From Albidovulum sp. bin36 (GTDB taxonomy: Bacteria > Pseudomonadota > Alphaproteobacteria > Rhodobacterales > Rhodobacteraceae): DNA of 48,718 nucleotides. Both the position numbers and the translations under genes were made by a program. How positions within the stretch are numbered: the stretch's first letter is position 1; each line of letters opens with the position of its first letter. Below, piece after piece: positions 48,659 through 48,718 of the stretch. The stretch covers positions 1-48,718 of the forward strand of contig MPMP01000036.1 in NCBI GenBank assembly GCA_002238565.1, read 5' to 3'. The notes below the pieces were generated by a model. The model searched no databases. It saw only the letters and a list, made by a program, of their open reading frames with translations, and had not been told where the DNA came from.

Positions 48659-48718
48659 ATGAATCCCAAAGGCTCAAACACTCAGCGCAGGGGTCATTCA
48701 CGACCTCGGTCGCAGATT
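48659..48718 (+). CDS. Start of a partial gene running off the window
   Basis: ATG at 48659, preceded by AAGGAG about eight bases upstream. The 20 visible codons read a basic, Arg/Ser-rich N-terminus (MNPKGSNTQRRGHS). Spacing of 12 bases after the previous stop implies one operon. Function unknown. Confidence 0.45.
   Translation, partial: MNPKGSNTQRRGHSRPRSQI

Overview
The window looks like a chromosomal piece of an alphaproteobacterium. The evidence is gene content and neighbourhood recalled from that class: a NifU-like scaffold divergent from hisI, a Fur protein with an HHDH metal motif, divergent ssb/uvrA, and tyrS and anmK on the same locus. Protein-level family calls are firm; the taxonomic call is inference. 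Coding density is low for a free-living member of the class. Four stretches of 0.8-1.1 kb have no recognisable gene, and both ends carry broken IS630-type transposases, which suggests some genome decay. I saw no rRNA, intact tRNA or CRISPR array.

Layout. 0.1-0.6 kb: IS630 relic. 0.8-6.2 kb: housekeeping genes (NifU-like scaffold, hisI, then gyrA - methyltransferase - gluQ on the minus strand). 6.7-13.6 kb: a plus-strand cluster of a basic-amino-acid-type binding protein, an unusually long ABC permease, a GH1 beta-glycosidase, and a 992-residue fusion of a hydroxylysine-kinase-like phosphotransferase, a degenerate M23 barrel and an aminotransferase-fold phospho-lyase. 13.8-17.5 kb: ssb and uvrA, divergent. 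17.5-22.2 kb: valine-degradation operon (mmsA, isobutyryl-CoA dehydrogenase, 3-hydroxyisobutyryl-CoA hydrolase, mmsB). 22.6-26.4 kb: CBS protein, coaD, cyclophilin, DUF3179 protein. 26.6-35.0 kb: tyrS and anmK, separated by a minus-strand block of a spermidine/putrescine-type ABC importer, a GT1 glycosyltransferase and a cupin. 35.0-36.7 kb: fur-eno. 37.6-42.5 kb: an SbcCD-like pair (metallophosphoesterase plus a membrane-hairpin SMC-like ATPase). 43.3-47.7 kb: EamA exporter, SelO and a nucleoside hydrolase. 47.7-48.7 kb: second IS630 relic and an unrecognised AT-richer small-gene pair running off the edge.

The most interesting system is the 6.7-13.6 kb cluster. The transporter type, a beta-glycosidase, an APH-type kinase and a phospho-lyase closely resembling human ETNPPL/PHYKPL fit one hypothesis: uptake, deglycosylation, phosphorylation and phospho-elimination of hydroxylysine or its collagen-type glycosides. 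The phospho-lyase family assignment is strong; the substrate is inference. Second-tier points are the substrate-binding-lobe-like insertion inside the long permease and the membrane-anchored SbcCD-like complex with an unassigned C-terminal domain.
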